DNA of 64,000 bases, taken from Streptomyces sp. CNQ-509. Its GTDB lineage: Bacteria > Actinomycetota > Actinomycetes > Streptomycetales > Streptomycetaceae. The notes below the pieces were generated by a model. The model searched no databases and was not told where the DNA came from. It saw only the letters and a program-made list of their open reading frames with translations. The position numbers and the translations under genes are program-made. This document shows positions 63,301-64,000 of the stretch, piece by piece. The DNA is taken from NCBI RefSeq assembly GCF_001011035.1, contig NZ_CP011492.1:2985501-3049500 (forward strand). Reading direction: 5' to 3'. Positions within the stretch are counted from its first letter, which is position 1. Each line of letters begins with the position of its first letter.

Positions 63301-64000
63301 TCCCGGGCCCGCTCCCCGCGCCACTCCACGCCCCCGCTCGTGCCACGGTCCCCGCCGCCGACGAGCCCCCGTGGCCCGTCGGTCGCGACGCCGCGCCAGG
63401 TCATCGCCAGCGCGACCAGCGCCATCGGCACGTTCACGAACATCACCCAGCGCCAGCCCGCGTACTCCGTGAGCACTCCCCCGATCAGCACCCCCAGCGC
63501 GCCGCCCGCGGCGTTCATCGCGCTCCAGATGCCGAACGCCCGGACCCGCGCCCGCCCTCCCGGGAACGTCGCCGTCAGCAGCGCCAGCCCTGCCGGGGCG
63601 AGGGCCGCGGCGCCGACGCCCTGCGCGGCCCGCGCCGCGACCAGGTGCCCGGGCTCGGTGGCGAAGCCGCCGAGGAGCGAGGCGGCGCCGAAGAGGCCGA
63701 GGCCGACGAGCAGCATCCGCTTCTGCCCGTAGCGGTCGGCGGCCTTGCCGCCCAGCAGGAGCAGCCCGCCGAACGTGAGCGCGTACGCGTGGATGACCCA
63801 CGTGAGGCCCACCTCGCCGAAGCCGAGGGCGGCGCCGATCTCCGGCAGCCCGACGTTCACCACCGACAGGTCCAGCGAGACCAGGAACTGCACCACCGCC
63901 GCCGTGGCCAGCACGAGCCCCGCCCGCGCCGCGCCCCCGGAGCCCTTCGCCGGCCCCTCCCGGCCCGGCGCCGCTCCCGGGTCCGCCGTCCCGGCCCGCT
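60333..64000 (-). CDS. MFS transporter fused to ABC half-transporter, IrtA-like; start outside window
   Basis: At least 1222 residues; no stop or ATG before the window edge, so the 5' end lies beyond 64000. First part (about 63960-62510): 14-helix DHA2-type MFS, with VVQFLVSLDLSVVNVGLPEI and HAYALTFGGLLLLGGKAADR. Then a Pro/Ala/Glu linker (about 62500-62270). ABC membrane domain (about 62250-61350). Nucleotide-binding domain: GPSGSGKSTLVQLL, FVFQDVRLLRASVADNIALA, LSGGEAQRLSLARALL, LVLDEATSFADPQTE, IAHRL. The SFADP in place of SALDP is typical of IrtA/YbtP-like subunits. A disordered tail follows. MFS and ABC partners are separate in Yersinia (YbtX, YbtPQ); here fused. Confidence 0.85.
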   Translation of the reverse strand, partial: RAGTADPGAAPGREGPAKGSGGAARAGLVLATAAVVQFLVSLDLSVVNVGLPEIGAALGFGEVGLTWVIHAYALTFGGLLLLGGKAADRYGQKRMLLVGLGLFGAASLLGGFATEPGHLVAARAAQGVGAAALAPAGLALLTATFPGGRARVRAFGIWSAMNAAGGALGVLIGGVLTEYAGWRWVMFVNVPMALVALAMTWRGVATDGPRGLVGGGDRGTSGGVEWRGERAREQGRPDVLGGVLATGGMSLLVFGIVRTDRHAWTSAVTVTTLAVALALLTAFVAVERTTGRDPLVRLGLLANRAVLGAITYTLVIGAAMASSFYFMSLYLQRVLGNGPAETGLQFLPFALGVVAGSVLAVKLGYRYAPRLLLAGGGLLTAAGFAWFGLMDADGTYAADVLGPSILASVGFGLVLGPLVSVATGGVAAHEAGMASGLLNSARQLGAALGLAALGTAAHHRTGESPSAASLNNGYALGLMLCAALLVVAVLIATTVLPRRAEEGPPPPDAGGPRPEADAVRAEAVPVPPDAEAPSADAGAVPATPHAAGTQADPARTPPASPDGDARPAERRPVPAPPAPSRTVSGLLRPHFRGFAAVVLLQVVGALAGLVPLLAVVELGRTLLAPGPVDRDRVWAVVAVGAAGLLVRLLFTAASSGAGHLLDGRVQLAFRRRLAARLGRVPLGWFSRRRTGELAKVVGEDVAAMHPLIAHAPSELISAFVVPAASLAYLFTVDWRLTLLTLIPVAVALAHVPLFMAPARVRDQEEFDAAMGRISSASVEFAQGIAEVKAFGGGERAHRAFRTAADDFADTFTRMVHGLSPIGAGMQVALSPPFVLLVVLVGGTSMITSGALAPADLLPFLLLGLGLTAPVAALGHGFDDLQGARRAVGRIRDVLDVDPLPQPARPRTPRGHRVELRGVRFGYGAEREVLRGIDLVLEPGTVTAVVGPSGSGKSTLVQLLPRFFDPDRGAVLLGGVDLRDMAGPDLCRAVSFVFQDVRLLRASVADNIALAVPEAGREDVIRAARRAHIHDRILELPRGYDTVVGEEAELSGGEAQRLSLARALLAAAPVLVLDEATSFADPQTELAVRRTLAAPAGGDRTTLIIAHRLETVAEADTVVMLADGVIAEQGSPAELLARGGRFADFWHAHRSATAHDPGPLPTADVTRGETGPAAEPAPGDAPPASPATAPRPHLVTPAPDPAPGPVRTAKAPGSALQGDEPR

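Overview
The window is very GC-rich (about 70% by eye), with strong G/C third-position bias, GTG/ATG starts behind GGAGG-type ribosome sites, rare TTA codons and many overlapping stop/start pairs. This points to a Streptomyces or a close relative.

Left part (1-23.5 kb), lipid uptake and metabolism. An Mce lipid importer operon reads leftward: ATPase, two YrbE permeases, then three Mce proteins, the last cut by the window edge. It is followed by three secreted proteins, two of which share a C-terminal domain, and by two tandem PucR-type regulators carrying TTA codons. Next come an SCP2 sterol carrier, a TetR regulator, a MaoC/HtdX-like hydratase, a long FabG4-type reductase, a FadA2-type thiolase and an acyl-CoA ligase. 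The htdX-fabG4-fadA2 order is that of mycobacteria. A 23-bp motif recurs in the two promoter regions of this cluster. A DUF2510 membrane protein and a large secreted DUF6351-like hydrolase close the region.

Island (23.7-40.0 kb). A tRNA-Arg(CCU) gene is the left boundary of a 16.2-kb integrated element bounded by a 16-bp repeat of the tRNA 3' end. Joining the two ends reconstructs a 46-bp palindrome, as expected for the attP of a large serine integrase. The integrase itself is broken: its N-terminus is missing and it has an in-frame stop. Cargo is a truncated nucleoside deoxyribosyltransferase, a thymidylate-kinase-like protein, an IS630-family insertion, and a polymorphic toxin operon (LamG protein, 2294-aa Rhs-Hint protein with an ADP-ribosyltransferase-like tip, small immunity candidate).

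Right of the island (40-46.3 kb) are a DyP-type peroxidase, a beta-helix lipoprotein, an unrecognised anchored protein, and a sortase-type (LAGTG) surface protein with three TTA codons in its first 15 codons.

Specialised metabolism (46.4-55.3 kb). Three paralogous ABBA-fold aromatic prenyltransferases (CloQ/NphB family) lie here. The first two share an operon with a 139-aa protein that looks like a TetR ligand-binding domain without its DNA-binding part. A 526-aa DxDD class II terpene cyclase faces the third prenyltransferase and has a terminator-like hairpin in its leader. A TetR/short-chain-dehydrogenase divergent pair with two operator-like palindromes follows. No aromatic scaffold enzyme is visible, so the acceptor is unknown; a cyclised prenyl donor used by the prenyltransferases is an attractive but untested idea.

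Right end (55.4-64 kb). A shrunken aldo/keto reductase, a small secreted protein, a DUF1707 protein, a DnaJ C-terminal fragment, an XRE regulator, and a translationally coupled exporter pair in which an MFS transporter is fused in frame to an IrtA-like ABC half-transporter next to an IrtB-like partner. This suggests siderophore or metal traffic.
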